Part shown: in pieces, positions 1 to 8,568 of the stretch
How positions within the stretch are numbered: the stretch's first letter is position 1
Layout of the letters: each line of letters opens with the position of its first letter
Source: Verrucomicrobiota bacterium
GTDB lineage: Bacteria > Verrucomicrobiota > Kiritimatiellia > UBA8416 > JABMPJ01
Direction: 5' to 3'
Assembly: GCA_018648805.1 (NCBI GenBank)
Contig: JABGQM010000034.1
Span: forward strand, 1 to 45,663
Length of the DNA stretch: 45,663 nucleotides
Program-made: the position numbers and the translations under genes
Notes under the pieces: model-generated
What the model was told of the DNA's origin: nothing
The model's database searches: none
The model's input: only the letters and a program-made list of their open reading frames with translations

Positions 1-127
1 CTCGTGAACTTTGTCGTGAACTATTCCGGAGTAGTTTACGACAAGGTTCACGGAGTAGTAAGGATCGAGATAGTTCACGACAAAGTTTACGAAATAGTGG
101 GAGAAGTGGCTTATCTAAGTGCCATTC
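1..127. mobile_element. Right end of an IS4-like/MITE element
   Basis: Bases 110-127 (CTTATCTAAGTGCCATTC) are identical to the right terminal inverted repeat of the complete 206-bp element at 30690-30895, so a related element ends here and the rest lies outside the window. Inside it is a word palindrome: a 20-mer at 4-23 (starts GTGAACTTTGTC) occurs inverted at 32-51 and 71-90 with one or two mismatches. The terminus resembles IS4-family ends (...TTAAG next to the tip) and the sister copy has a 12-bp target duplication, but no transposase is visible. If the same rule holds, the duplicated target would start at base 128. Confidence 0.6.
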
Positions 128-892
128 GACATTAACTACATTGTGGCATTTCTGACCGACAATGCAGATCACGTGAGCGCTCTCGTGAAGACCAACGGAT
201 GGTCCTGCCAACCGGTTCTGGTACCTGGTGGTCTGGACAACCCCATGGTACGACAACTCGGGGTCTACTCCGCAGATCGGTTGCCGAATGTGTTTCTGCT
301 GCGACGCGACGGGTCGATTGCGTGGCGGGCCTCCGGGCTCTGGTACAAGGACGAGTATGGGTTTCCCTGGGCGAACTACCTTGGCATGAAGTTCCAGGTC
401 GAAGTGTGCGAACTTGAGCATGCGTATAGGGCTCTCGAAAACGGCGACTACAAAGAGGCCGCGCGTGTCTTCGCCGGCCCCTACCTGCCGTGGAACCCCG
501 ACCGCTTTGGCTGGCGGCCAGCCCGTTATCACGGCAAAGCGCTGGCGCTCATGGGGCTGAAAGACTGGGAAGCCGCGCTTGAGTCTATTGACACGGCCAT
601 TGAGGCACAGAAACTCTATCACTTCAGCGGCTGGCGGCGCCACAAGCATGCCATACATTGGCGGCTGGACGCGGCCACTGTTACCGTAGAGAAGCCAGAT
701 GACGTTCTTGTGGAACTATGGGCTACAAAGGTCGTTATCCTGGCGGCACTCGGACGCAAGGCAGATCCGGCTGAAATGCGCCGGGCCTCGGCGGAACCAG
801 CCACAACAGAATCCGCGAGCGTTTACAAGTCATTCCACGAGAGGTTGAAGAACTGGAGAATGAACAACAAGACGCAGATAGGGAAGCCCTGA
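119..892 (+). pseudogene. 5'-truncated thioredoxin-fold/TPR protein
   Basis: The 257 codons open at a GTG that lies inside the terminal repeat of the mobile element, so the native start and N-terminus are missing; genuine gene sequence probably begins at base 128. Residues about 40-70 (LPNVFLLRRDGSIAWRASG) look like the C-terminal half of a thioredoxin/TlpA-like redoxin fold, with the cis-Pro strand before a hydrophobic strand. The CXXC half that would precede it is absent. Residues about 100-180 look like one or two TPR-type helical hairpins (YRALENGDYKEAARVF, GLKDWEAALESIDTAI). The intact protein was probably an exported or membrane-tethered redoxin with TPRs. Whether the stub is translated cannot be told. 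Confidence 0.55.
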
Positions 893-1185
893 AGGGACGA
901 GCCCCGCAATCTGTGTTGCGGGTAGCGTGACCAGAATCCAGGCAAACCAAACGTCAGTATTTTGAGGAGTTATTTCTGTGCGGCGTGTGGACCGCCTAAG
1001 GCGGTCTTGAGGGTGGCTATTGACCCGCCTCGGCGGGTGTGCGGCCCTGTTTGACGCGGCGGCTTGTCCCTCCATAGCCCGCAGGACGACGACGAAAACG
1101 CCGCGCAGCCGACTGGCCCTCTTTGGACTGTAATGTTGTGATGTAATGAGATGGTGGATAGAGAAGCAGAGGAAGGGGACATGCA
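893..1185. repeat. Intergenic hairpins and a half REP-like palindrome
   Basis: This 293-base gap holds no convincing gene. There are two short perfect hairpins, 991-1005 (ACCGCC/GGCGGT) and 1023-1038 (ACCCGCC/GGCGGGT); neither is followed by a T run, so a terminator role is only possible. Bases 1060-1087 on the minus strand read GCGGGCTATGGAGGGACAAG, which is the right half of the palindromic repeat found at 13722-13753, 18783-18816 and twice within the gene at 32653. A purine-rich Shine-Dalgarno (GAGGAAGGGG, 1169-1178) precedes the next gene. Confidence 0.5.
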
Positions 1186-4065
1186 GTGGACGACAGTGGT
1201 GGTGGTTGGCTGCGCGGTGAGATCCGCCCTGAGCTTGAATTGACCGACGTCCGGGGTATAGTTGGCGTCGTGGATTGTTCGACCAAACTTCAAGGTGTGA
1301 GGGGGGTGATGTTGGAACCTTTCGACAGGGATCCGGGCGGCGCCGGTCGCTTGATGGTGCAGGACGATGTGCCGGCGGCGGAGCGTACCTGCTTGGAAGC
1401 GCTGCGCGCACTTGGCCTTGCGTCCGATCGCATCTTCGTCGAGGACTTCACCCTCTTTACACACGCAGGCGTGGACGCGGCTCTGGCGCGTTTCATTGAG
1501 CAGGCACCCGGGCGCGAGCTGCCACTCGTGGCTATCACCGTGGTGCAGTACGTGCGCGCGGATTCTCACGCGGCCGATCACGCGGCGACGCTGGCCGGGC
1601 TGCAGGCACACGCCGATCAGATGACCCGCTTCGCCACGCGTTACAATATCGAGGTCGCACTGCATATCCATGTGCAGCACTTCAGCGCTGCCGCGGCGGC
1701 GGCGATGGCCGCGTTCATTGATGCGGGTGCACTCGACCGACTCGGCTTCTTCTTCGATTTCGCCGCGGCGGATCCAGCGTCGCTCACGGCCATGCGGCAG
1801 GAAATGACGCAGTTCTGCCAGGCACCGGCGGCCCGCAATCCCGCCGTCCGCCTGGGTAACTTTCCATTCTGCCTGCTGCCGCCGGAAGCGCTCAAGGTGA
1901 TTTACCGCGACGCGGTCTCCGATCTGAAGGGCCATATCGAGGCGCAGCGCGCCCTGGTTCAGGAGGTGCAGGCGGAGTCGTTCGCCTATCACCAGCCCTG
2001 TGGTGCCTGCCGCTGCCGGGCGGCATGCTACGTCTATACCGATATCGGCGACCATCCACTGTGCGCGCCCGCGCTGTCGCCGCGATCGGCCCGTACGCTG
2101 GTGTGTGCCGGCGGGAGTCTGTCGCGTGACGACGCGCCGCACGAGGACGACCAGGTGTGGTGTGGACCGGCCGAGCAGGGCGATATGGTGGCCGCCGTGC
2201 TGGATGGGTTCGAGACGATCCTGCTCATTGACGGCTATTTCTATACGAAGTTTCCCTGCACGACGTTCGAGGTGATGGTGGCCCTCGAGCAGGGCCTCAA
2301 CGTGTGTGGCACGGCCAGTATCGGCGCGCTGCGTGCGGTCGAGCTGGACCGCTATGGCATGATCGGGGTGGGGTATGTCTACGACTATCTCAAGCGCCAG
2401 GCGATCAAGCCTTACCATGTGGTCGCCCAAACCTATGACGCGCAGGATTGTGCGCTGACGACCCCCCTGATCCAGATCCTTTATTTCCTCTCCTGTGCCG
2501 AGGATGCGGGCGTGGTGAGTCCGTCTGAACGGTGCGCCCTCGACGCACTGGCCGGGACGATTCACTTCACGTGCCTCTCGTTTGACGCGTTCTTCCGTCG
2601 CGTAGCGGCCGCACAGGGCGACGGCATCGCGACAGCGCTGCGGACCTACTTAGCCACGGCCGGCGACGACGGGTTTGATATCAAGCAGCGTGATGCCCTG
2701 CAGCTCCTGGCCGAATACAAGGCGCGTCTTGCTGCTCGTCCCGCCGGCGCCGTGAAGGAGACCATGGCTGCGGCGCGGCGCAACTGTCTGGCTGCCCTGC
2801 GTGCGAAGTATAGGACGTCTGATGACTTCACGCTGCCGCCCGCGTGGCGCGAGGGCGCGCCGCGCGCGGACGTCTCGCGTGATCGTCGCGCCTGCTCCGC
2901 GCAGATGACATGCCGCAATGCACGTGCGTTTCTGGCGGACCTGGATATCCTGGTGGCCGATACGACCCACTACGATGCGGCTGGCAGTCACATCCTGAGT
3001 GTCTTCTTCGTGCCCTTCTACTTCTTACAGTATGCCCCGTCATCGGCAACCGGTAACGGGGAGGTGTTCGATGAGGCGCTGGCGTCGGCCACCATGGAGC
3101 TGGTGGAGCGGCTGGCGGCCTGCTGCCATGCGATCGAGGGGCGTGGGGCGGGCGCCCTCCCGCCGTCCCCATTCGCACTGGACGAGCTCCCGCAATCCTA
3201 CAACTGGGGGGTGCCGGCGGTGGACAAAGAACGCGCGATTGCGGATCACGGCTACATCGCCGTGTCCGACATTGTGAACGACACCTGCGAATGGATACCG
3301 GCCTTCTGCGTTATGTTCCGCTACTCGGGGACGGATGGTTTCTCGTCCGGCAACACGCTGGCCGAGGCCACGCTGTATGGACTCTACGAGGTGATCGAAC
3401 GCGACGCGTGTCAGATTCACCTGTTGGATGCCACCTGTCGGGCCTTGCTGCCGCGCCTGATGATGCATCCGGACCAGGTGACCGATCCGCGCTGCAGCCG
3501 CCTGCTGGAGCAGCTCGATGAGCGCGGCTGCGATGTGGCGCTCTTCGCGTTGCCGACCCTCTGCGGTCTGCCCTGTGTGATGTGCCAGGTCTACGATCGC
3601 AATCGCAGGATACAGTGCCATGGGGGCATAGCGGTGCGGGCGGATCTTGACGGTGCGATGCACGCCGCGCTGCATGAAGCCGTGATGCAGTACATCACCT
3701 ACTTCGTGGGCACGCGCGACGACTACCATGCCCTGGCCGCAGACAAGCAGGCCCGCGTGGCCTATGCGTCGGCCCAGGCCCTCTACTTCAGTGAGCCCCC
3801 TGCCGGCGTGGCCCTGCCGCCACGTGTCGACTGCGCCTCCATCGAGGAGGAGCTGGCGCATGTCGTCTCCCGATTGACTTCGCACGGCACGGCGCATATT
3901 CTGGTGGCCGACCTCAGCCCGGTTGCCGTTTGCGGCGTGACGAGCGTTAAGGTCATGGTTCCCGGCCTGGATCTGTGGTTTTGTCCCAGCTACACACCAT
4001 CGCCCTTCCTGGCGGAGAAGGCGCGACAAACCGTTGCTATTGCAGCACAGTCAAACGTTCTATGA
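1186..4065 (+). CDS. TfuA-YcaO fusion with radical-SAM/SPASM-like N-terminus
   Basis: A 959-residue, three-part protein. Residues 1-320 look like a barrel domain ending in a SPASM-like cysteine cluster (C272, C275, C277, C281, C293), but no CX3CX2C radical-SAM motif is present. Residues about 335-560 are a TfuA domain (LLIDGYFYTKFPCTTFEV, then GTASIGALRAVELDRYGM). Residues about 600-959 are a YcaO ATP-grasp-like domain with ATGNGEVFDEALASATMELV at 621 onward, SSGNTLAEATLYGLYEVIER at about 721-740 and PGLD at 926-929. YcaO enzymes activate peptide backbone amides with ATP; TfuA partners give them sulfide for thioamide formation. The GTG start follows a strong Shine-Dalgarno, and an in-frame stop at 1159 rules out an earlier start. 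An out-of-frame ATG at 1181 opens only a 20-codon frame. The first YcaO motif has Asn where Lys is usual. It heads the cluster that continues to 8014. Confidence 0.85.
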   Translation: MDDSGGGWLRGEIRPELELTDVRGIVGVVDCSTKLQGVRGVMLEPFDRDPGGAGRLMVQDDVPAAERTCLEALRALGLASDRIFVEDFTLFTHAGVDAALARFIEQAPGRELPLVAITVVQYVRADSHAADHAATLAGLQAHADQMTRFATRYNIEVALHIHVQHFSAAAAAAMAAFIDAGALDRLGFFFDFAAADPASLTAMRQEMTQFCQAPAARNPAVRLGNFPFCLLPPEALKVIYRDAVSDLKGHIEAQRALVQEVQAESFAYHQPCGACRCRAACYVYTDIGDHPLCAPALSPRSARTLVCAGGSLSRDDAPHEDDQVWCGPAEQGDMVAAVLDGFETILLIDGYFYTKFPCTTFEVMVALEQGLNVCGTASIGALRAVELDRYGMIGVGYVYDYLKRQAIKPYHVVAQTYDAQDCALTTPLIQILYFLSCAEDAGVVSPSERCALDALAGTIHFTCLSFDAFFRRVAAAQGDGIATALRTYLATAGDDGFDIKQRDALQLLAEYKARLAARPAGAVKETMAAARRNCLAALRAKYRTSDDFTLPPAWREGAPRADVSRDRRACSAQMTCRNARAFLADLDILVADTTHYDAAGSHILSVFFVPFYFLQYAPSSATGNGEVFDEALASATMELVERLAACCHAIEGRGAGALPPSPFALDELPQSYNWGVPAVDKERAIADHGYIAVSDIVNDTCEWIPAFCVMFRYSGTDGFSSGNTLAEATLYGLYEVIERDACQIHLLDATCRALLPRLMMHPDQVTDPRCSRLLEQLDERGCDVALFALPTLCGLPCVMCQVYDRNRRIQCHGGIAVRADLDGAMHAALHEAVMQYITYFVGTRDDYHALAADKQARVAYASAQALYFSEPPAGVALPPRVDCASIEEELAHVVSRLTSHGTAHILVADLSPVAVCGVTSVKVMVPGLDLWFCPSYTPSPFLAEKARQTVAIAAQSNVL

Positions 4066-4087
4066 AGAATATGAAAAAGGAGCAGAG

Positions 4088-4168
4088 ATGCCCATCGAAG
4101 GCTGGCTGAGACACTTACTCCTACACTTTGTCGCACACTTAAGCTCACACTTACTTGGTTACGCTTAA
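4088..4168 (+). pseudogene. 26-codon frame reading into repeat copy A
   Basis: An ATG at 4088 has an excellent Shine-Dalgarno (AAGGAG, 4077-4082) and sits 22 bases after the TfuA-YcaO stop, yet the frame begins MPIEGWLR and then runs into the palindromic repeat that starts at 4111, ending at 4168. It could be a real tiny peptide, or the start of a gene, perhaps a modified-peptide precursor, that was cut off when the repeat inserted. I see no continuation of it beyond the repeat. Low confidence. Confidence 0.25.
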
Positions 4169-4275
4169 ACCACCTGCTTAATCGGGTCATTGGCGTTTCG
4201 ACAAAGCGAGTCGATTAAGCGTAACCAAGTAAGGGTGGCGTTTAAGAATGGGCTTAAGTGTGCGATTAAGTGTGG
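4111..4275. repeat. 12-mer-word palindrome, copy A
   Basis: Left arm 4111-4185 and right arm 4206-4275 form a long imperfect hairpin. Each arm is built of roughly 12-nt words of the form ACACTTAnTCnC; the shared core is TTACTTGGTTACGCTTAA on the left and its exact complement on the right. Related copies lie at about 13607, 18563, 21197, 25761 and 30638. It fills most of the 320-base gap between the TfuA-YcaO gene and the MoaD-like gene; the remaining 110 bases hold only the next gene's leader. Confidence 0.85.
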
Positions 4276-4385
4276 AGAAAACGGGGAGAACGGCCAATGT
4301 GTCGTAACCACCGGATAGATAGAAGGTTAGAACGTCAGAGGTCAAAAGCTTTTAACAGAACCGAGATCGCTAACAGGAGCATCCG

Positions 4386-4661
4386 ATGAGCGCCACGATC
4401 CGTATTCCCGATATGATGTCCGCGCACACGGATGGATGTCGCGAGATGGCCGTGAACGGCCAAGACTTGGCGGCGGTCATCGAGGATCTGGAGGCGCGCC
4501 ACCCTGGCATCCGGCAGGCGCTGTGCGACGAACGCGGCCGGCTGCTGCGATTCCTGGCCGTGTTTGTGGATGGGAATGACGTGCGGACGCTGCAGGGGCT
4601 GGCGACCCCGGTCGGTCCGGATACCGAGATCGAGATCCTGGCGGCTTTTGCAGGAGGGTAA
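4386..4661 (+). CDS. MoaD/ThiS-like sulfur-carrier protein
   Basis: A 91-residue beta-grasp (ubiquitin-like) protein ending in the diagnostic Gly-Gly (90-91). The layout is typical of MoaD: IRIPDMM strand, a helix (DLAAVIEDLEARHPGIRQAL), then FLAVFVDGNDVRTLQGLATP and EIEILAAFAGG. Such proteins are adenylated by a ThiF/MoeB-type E1 and converted to a C-terminal thiocarboxylate that donates sulfur. In characterised thioamide systems TfuA takes sulfide from thiocarboxylated ThiS, so a carrier between a TfuA-YcaO gene and a second YcaO gene fits well. A good Shine-Dalgarno (AGGAGC) precedes the ATG. Its stop codon abuts the next ATG directly. No molybdopterin genes are nearby, which argues against ordinary MoaD. 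Confidence 0.85.
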   Translation: MSATIRIPDMMSAHTDGCREMAVNGQDLAAVIEDLEARHPGIRQALCDERGRLLRFLAVFVDGNDVRTLQGLATPVGPDTEIEILAAFAGG

Positions 4662-5933
4662 ATGGTGAAGCTGAAGAGTGCCCTGCGCATTGAGCATGGC
4701 CGCTGTGCACGCGTGGTTGATGCGGTGGCGCGGCTGGAAGCGGCCCTGGGCCGGGTGTGTGCCTATACCTACACGGAGGTCCAGGCCGGGGCGTCGCTCT
4801 ACTGGGGTACCTGTCAGGTCGACGGGATGGGCTTCTCCCCCATGGGCAAAGGTGGCTCCTCGCAGGCGTGCAAGGCAAGCACGTTGGCCGAGACGGCCGA
4901 ATGGCTGGCCCTGCGCCGCCGGCGTCGCCTGCCCGGCTACGTGAAGGCGCACCAGTCCGCGCTGCCGGAGGCGCTGCCGATTGAGGACCTGATCGCGCAC
5001 GTCGCCGGCGTGACGCCCGCGCTGCGGGATCGTATCAAGGCGACCGGACCCGCGCAGTATTGGGTGGATGGCTATTCGTTGCTTGAGGAACGCACCCGTC
5101 CTGTCCCGCTTGAGTACATCCACGGCATCAGCGGCACCAACGGCGTTGCGGCCGGTAACGGCCTGGAAGAGGCCGTGGTCCAGGGCGTCTACGAGGTGCT
5201 TGAGCGTCGTGCGGTCATTACGGCCATGCGGAATCGGTTGGTGCTGCCGACGATTGATGTTGCCACCATCGAGGATTCCTCCATCCGCGCCCAGTTGGAC
5301 GAGCTGGCACAGCACGGAACGCAGGTGATCGTGAAGGATCTCTCGTTCGGTGGCGCCCTGCCGGCGATCGGGGTCTACTGCGTAACTCCAGGTGTTCCGG
5401 CCACGTTGCAGGCACATCATCTCTTCAAGGGGGCGGCGTCATATGACCGCACCGCCGCGTTGTCGAGCTGCCTGACCGAGTATGCCCAGGTCTGCCACCT
5501 GGGCCAGCGCGAGCGTGAGACGCTGCCGGCCTATGAGCGGCTGCTGTGCGAGGGGCCGCAAGCGGACAACTTTCTGCCGCTCTTCTGGTTTGGGTATCTG
5601 CCCTACGGCGCGATGGACTTCATCACGCAGGGCGAGGTCGTGCCGTTCGAGCCCGGCGCGATGGCTGGCGATTGCCTGGACGATGTCGAGCGCCTCAAGG
5701 CGTTCTGCGAAATGCTCGGGTTGGACCTGCTGGTCGTCGACCTGACCGATCCGGCCGTGGGCTTTCCGGTCGTGCAGGTGATGATGCCCGGCTACTCCGA
5801 TATCCTGCCTTATCATCCCGCCTCCAGCCCGGTCCTGCTCGAAGGCTGGACGCGTGAGTTGCGGCTGGGCGATTACGAGGAGGGCGGCAGCCGCAAGGCC
5901 TGCAGCGCGGCCGAACTATTTCCGGATTGGTAG
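4662..5933 (+). CDS. YcaO-family peptide-modifying enzyme (second copy)
   Basis: 423 residues, a stand-alone YcaO domain. ATP/Mg-binding features are present: GKG at 62-64 followed by ASTLAETAEW (72-81), and GTNGVAAGNGLEEA (158-171) followed by GVYEVLERR (175-183); PGY is at 376-378. The C-terminus (LFPDW) lacks the PxPxP ending of azoline-forming cyclodehydratases, so a thioamide, amidine or other non-azoline chemistry is more likely, or a scaffold role. It starts at the base after the MoaD-like stop, with its Shine-Dalgarno (AGGAGGG) inside that gene's end, so the two are translationally coupled. With the YcaO domain of the upstream fusion, the cluster has two divergent YcaO enzymes. Confidence 0.85.
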   Translation: MVKLKSALRIEHGRCARVVDAVARLEAALGRVCAYTYTEVQAGASLYWGTCQVDGMGFSPMGKGGSSQACKASTLAETAEWLALRRRRRLPGYVKAHQSALPEALPIEDLIAHVAGVTPALRDRIKATGPAQYWVDGYSLLEERTRPVPLEYIHGISGTNGVAAGNGLEEAVVQGVYEVLERRAVITAMRNRLVLPTIDVATIEDSSIRAQLDELAQHGTQVIVKDLSFGGALPAIGVYCVTPGVPATLQAHHLFKGAASYDRTAALSSCLTEYAQVCHLGQRERETLPAYERLLCEGPQADNFLPLFWFGYLPYGAMDFITQGEVVPFEPGAMAGDCLDDVERLKAFCEMLGLDLLVVDLTDPAVGFPVVQVMMPGYSDILPYHPASSPVLLEGWTRELRLGDYEEGGSRKACSAAELFPDW

Positions 5934-5970
5934 GATCCTGTAACCACGGAAAGCACGGGAACAAAGAGAA

Positions 5971-6113
5971 TTAACCGCGAAAGAGCGCAGGGAACACAAA
6001 GAAAGATGGGATAGGTGCTAAATACACATGATAAGAACGTTCCCTTCGGGTCATTGGTTTCCTTGTGTGAGATACCTCTTTCTCTGCGTTCTTTGTGTTC
6101 TTTTGCGGTGAAT
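5971..6113. repeat. Inverted word repeat (ACCGCGAAAGAGCGCAG type)
   Basis: Left arm about 5971-6008 (TTAACCGCGAAAGAGCGCAG...) and right arm about 6076-6113 (ends TTCTTTTGCGGTGAA) pair imperfectly over about 35 bases; a partial extra word precedes the left arm at 5941-5970. It occupies most of the 254-base gap between the YcaO and radical SAM genes. Similar GCGAAAGACGC-like words are a known sight in intergenic DNA of several environmental bacteria; no function can be assigned. Confidence 0.7.
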
Positions 6114-6187
6114 GGTTCCCCCTCTGAATGGGTGCCAAAAGGTTAAAGAAGAGTGTGAAATCGTCAACCGAAATGGCAGGGACAAGA

Positions 6188-8014
6188 ATGAGAGTCGTAC
6201 TGATCAATATGCCGTTTGCGTCGCTGGGCATGCCCTCCCTGGCACTGACCCAGCTGGCTGGCGTGCTGGAGGAGCGTTTCGGCGAGGCCGTGACGGTGGA
6301 GACGCTCTATCTCAACCTGGATTTCGCACACTACGTGGGCGACGGTCCGACCTATCAGCGCGTGTTTGTGGAGACCGGCTTCATGACGGGGGTTGGCGAT
6401 TGGTTGTTCCGGCAGGTGGCGTTTCCCGAGAGCGCCGACAATGCGGACGCCTACTTCGAACGATTCTACTTCGCTGATGACGACGCGACGGAGGCTGTGC
6501 GACAGATGCTGCGCGAGAAACGCGCCGGGCTGGCCGCGTTTCTGGCGGAGATAATTGCAACCCATGACCTCGCCTCGGCCGACGTGGTGGGCTTCACGAC
6601 GCTGTTCTCGCAGACGGTGGCCTCCTGCGCCATGGCGCGTCTCCTCAAGGAGGCCAATCCAGAGATCATCACCTGTATGGGCGGGGCGGCCTGCGAGGGG
6701 GGGATGGGGCAGGTGTATGCCGACCGGATTGATGCCATGGACACTGTGTTCGCGGGACCGTCCCTGGTCAGCTTCCCTGCGTTCATAGGGGCATGCCTGG
6801 CGGGGCGGCGCCCCGCCAGCGGCGCGATCGATGGGGTGCTGAGCGGCGACGCGAGTGGCGGTTCTGAGCCGCAGCAGGGCGAGCCGCGGGACATCAATGC
6901 CACTATCCGGTTGGATTACGCTCCGTTCCTGGATGCGTTCGAGCACGCGTTCCCGGAACGCGAGATGCGACCGGCCTTGCTGTTTGAGACCTCGCGCGGC
7001 TGTTACTGGGCCGAGAAGCAGGTCTGTACCTTCTGCGGATTGAACGGCCTGCAGCGCCATTACCGATCCATGACGCCCGCTAACGCCATTCAGCAGATCC
7101 AGTCACTCTACCGCTGGGCGCCGCGCTGCGCGTCCTTTATCGCGGTCGATACCGCTATGCCGCGCGACTACGTATCCACCGTGTTTCCGGCGCTGGAGGT
7201 TCCGGAGGGGGTCAAGCTGATGTACGAGGTGCGCCCGGACCTGAAAGATTCCGAGTTGGCCGCAATGTGCGCGGGCGGGGTCGGCGCGCTGCAGCCCGGT
7301 ATAGAGTCGCTTTCGAGCGCCTCCCTCAAACTGATGCGTAAGGGCACCACCGCGTTCAGCAACCTGCGTTTTCTCAAGGCCTGCAGCCGCACCCCCCTGG
7401 CGCTGGATTGGAATCTTCTGATTGGCTCGCCCGGCGAAGCGGAGTCGGTCTGCCAGAAGCTGGTGCGCGATATCCCGCGACTGACCCATCTCGCGCCGCC
7501 CAGCGGCGTCTATCCCATCATGGTTGTGCGGCACAGTCGCTACTTTGACGACCCGGATGCCTACGGACTGGAACTGCATCCGCAGGATTTCTACGCCTTG
7601 ACCTATCCTTTCGAGGCGCCAGTCATCCGTGAGCTCGCGACCCATTTTGTGGACCGCAACACTGATGCCGAACAGGTCGACACCTGGTTGGCGCGGCTGA
7701 ACGAGGCGGTGCGCCAGTGGCGTGCGCGCTGGTTGGGCGAGGACGGGCTTCCGCAGGCCCGCCTCTGTCTGCTTGAGGGGGCGGGGCCGGGGGTCGTGTA
7801 TGATTCGCGGACGGGGCAGGAGGTCGAGCACGACCTGAGCGGTGTGGCGCAGCGGATCCTGGTGCAGCTCGAGCGGCCGGCCCGCGTGGCGGACCTGGCA
7901 GAGGCCCTGGACGATGTGCCGGGCGATGTGCTCCAGCGTGAGATGGACCAGCTGGTTGAACGCGGTTGGGTGTTTGAGGAAGAGGGGCGCTACCTGAACC
8001 TGGTGATCCTATGA
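6188..8014 (+). CDS. B12-binding radical SAM RiPP maturase
   Basis: 608 residues from the ATG at 6188; a longer frame to 6128 exists but would start in the repeat tail, whereas MRVVLINMPF is the natural opening of the B12-binding domain (about 1-160). The radical SAM domain carries SRGCYWAEKQVCTFCGLNG, i.e. Cys272-X7-Cys280-X2-Cys283, the atypical spacing of the family called RiPP maturation radical SAM protein 1 (probable C-methyltransferases). Residues about 530-608 (YDSRTGQEVEHDLSG to EEEGRYLNLVIL) form a PqqD-like winged-helix segment that may bind the peptide. Cobalamin and SAM would supply a methyl group to an unactivated carbon. Its stop overlaps the next gene's start (ATGA), tying it to the sigma factor. 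Confidence 0.88.
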   Translation: MRVVLINMPFASLGMPSLALTQLAGVLEERFGEAVTVETLYLNLDFAHYVGDGPTYQRVFVETGFMTGVGDWLFRQVAFPESADNADAYFERFYFADDDATEAVRQMLREKRAGLAAFLAEIIATHDLASADVVGFTTLFSQTVASCAMARLLKEANPEIITCMGGAACEGGMGQVYADRIDAMDTVFAGPSLVSFPAFIGACLAGRRPASGAIDGVLSGDASGGSEPQQGEPRDINATIRLDYAPFLDAFEHAFPEREMRPALLFETSRGCYWAEKQVCTFCGLNGLQRHYRSMTPANAIQQIQSLYRWAPRCASFIAVDTAMPRDYVSTVFPALEVPEGVKLMYEVRPDLKDSELAAMCAGGVGALQPGIESLSSASLKLMRKGTTAFSNLRFLKACSRTPLALDWNLLIGSPGEAESVCQKLVRDIPRLTHLAPPSGVYPIMVVRHSRYFDDPDAYGLELHPQDFYALTYPFEAPVIRELATHFVDRNTDAEQVDTWLARLNEAVRQWRARWLGEDGLPQARLCLLEGAGPGVVYDSRTGQEVEHDLSGVAQRILVQLERPARVADLAEALDDVPGDVLQREMDQLVERGWVFEEEGRYLNLVIL

Positions 8015-8568
8015 GTGAGGAGCTCGATCAACATATTCAGGCCTGCCTGGACGGCGATATGGACCGCTTTACGGATGTGGTCACCATTTGTGAGCCTCGC
8101 GTACGCGCCGTGCTGGCGGCGATGAGTCCGGACCCGAACGTGGTACCCGACCTGACCCAGGAAGTGTTTCTGATTGCCTATCAACGCCTCGCAACCTATC
8201 AGCCCGGCAGCAACTTCCTGGCCTGGATCCGCACGATTGCGCGCAACGTGGCGCAGAACGCCCGGCGGAGCTGGTACCGCCGGCAGGCCTTGCGCGAGCA
8301 GTACCAGCCCGAGGCCGAGCGGTTGATGGCTGAGAACATCGACCGCCTGGTCGAGAGTCTGCCCGAAGAGGCCCTGGAGGCCCTGCGCGCCTGTGTGGGC
8401 GGGCTGGGCGGCCGCAACAGTGACCTGATCGACGGCTACTACTTCAAAGGCAACTCGCTCAAACGAATCGCCGTTTTCCTCAACATGTCGCCCACGGCCG
8501 CGAAAGTGGCCCTGCATCGCGCGCGCCAGGCAATCGGCATCTGCCTGCACCGGAAGGGGGCCGCGTGA
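8011..8568 (+). CDS. ECF-family RNA polymerase sigma factor
   Basis: 185 residues. Sigma region 2 spans about 15-85 (DLTQEVFLIAYQRLATYQ, then NFLAWIRTIARNVAQN) and region 4 about 120-180 (LIDGYYFKGNSLKRIAVFL, then AKVALHRARQ). The type resembles the short ECF sigmas common in Planctomycetes and Verrucomicrobia. It overlaps the radical SAM gene upstream (ATGA) and the anti-sigma-like gene downstream (GTGA), so all three are made together. It may control the cluster itself or the envelope operon that follows; no promoter could be proven from this window. Confidence 0.9.
   Translation: MSEELDQHIQACLDGDMDRFTDVVTICEPRVRAVLAAMSPDPNVVPDLTQEVFLIAYQRLATYQPGSNFLAWIRTIARNVAQNARRSWYRRQALREQYQPEAERLMAENIDRLVESLPEEALEALRACVGGLGGRNSDLIDGYYFKGNSLKRIAVFLNMSPTAAKVALHRARQAIGICLHRKGAA

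Noticed and set aside
970..2565. 531-codon minus-strand frame
   Set aside because: Shadow of the TfuA-YcaO gene; low-complexity basic composition.
4111..4275. Regular short repeats suggesting a CRISPR array
   Set aside because: Words are 12-nt, contiguous and arranged as inverted arms with no unique spacers, and no cas genes are present.
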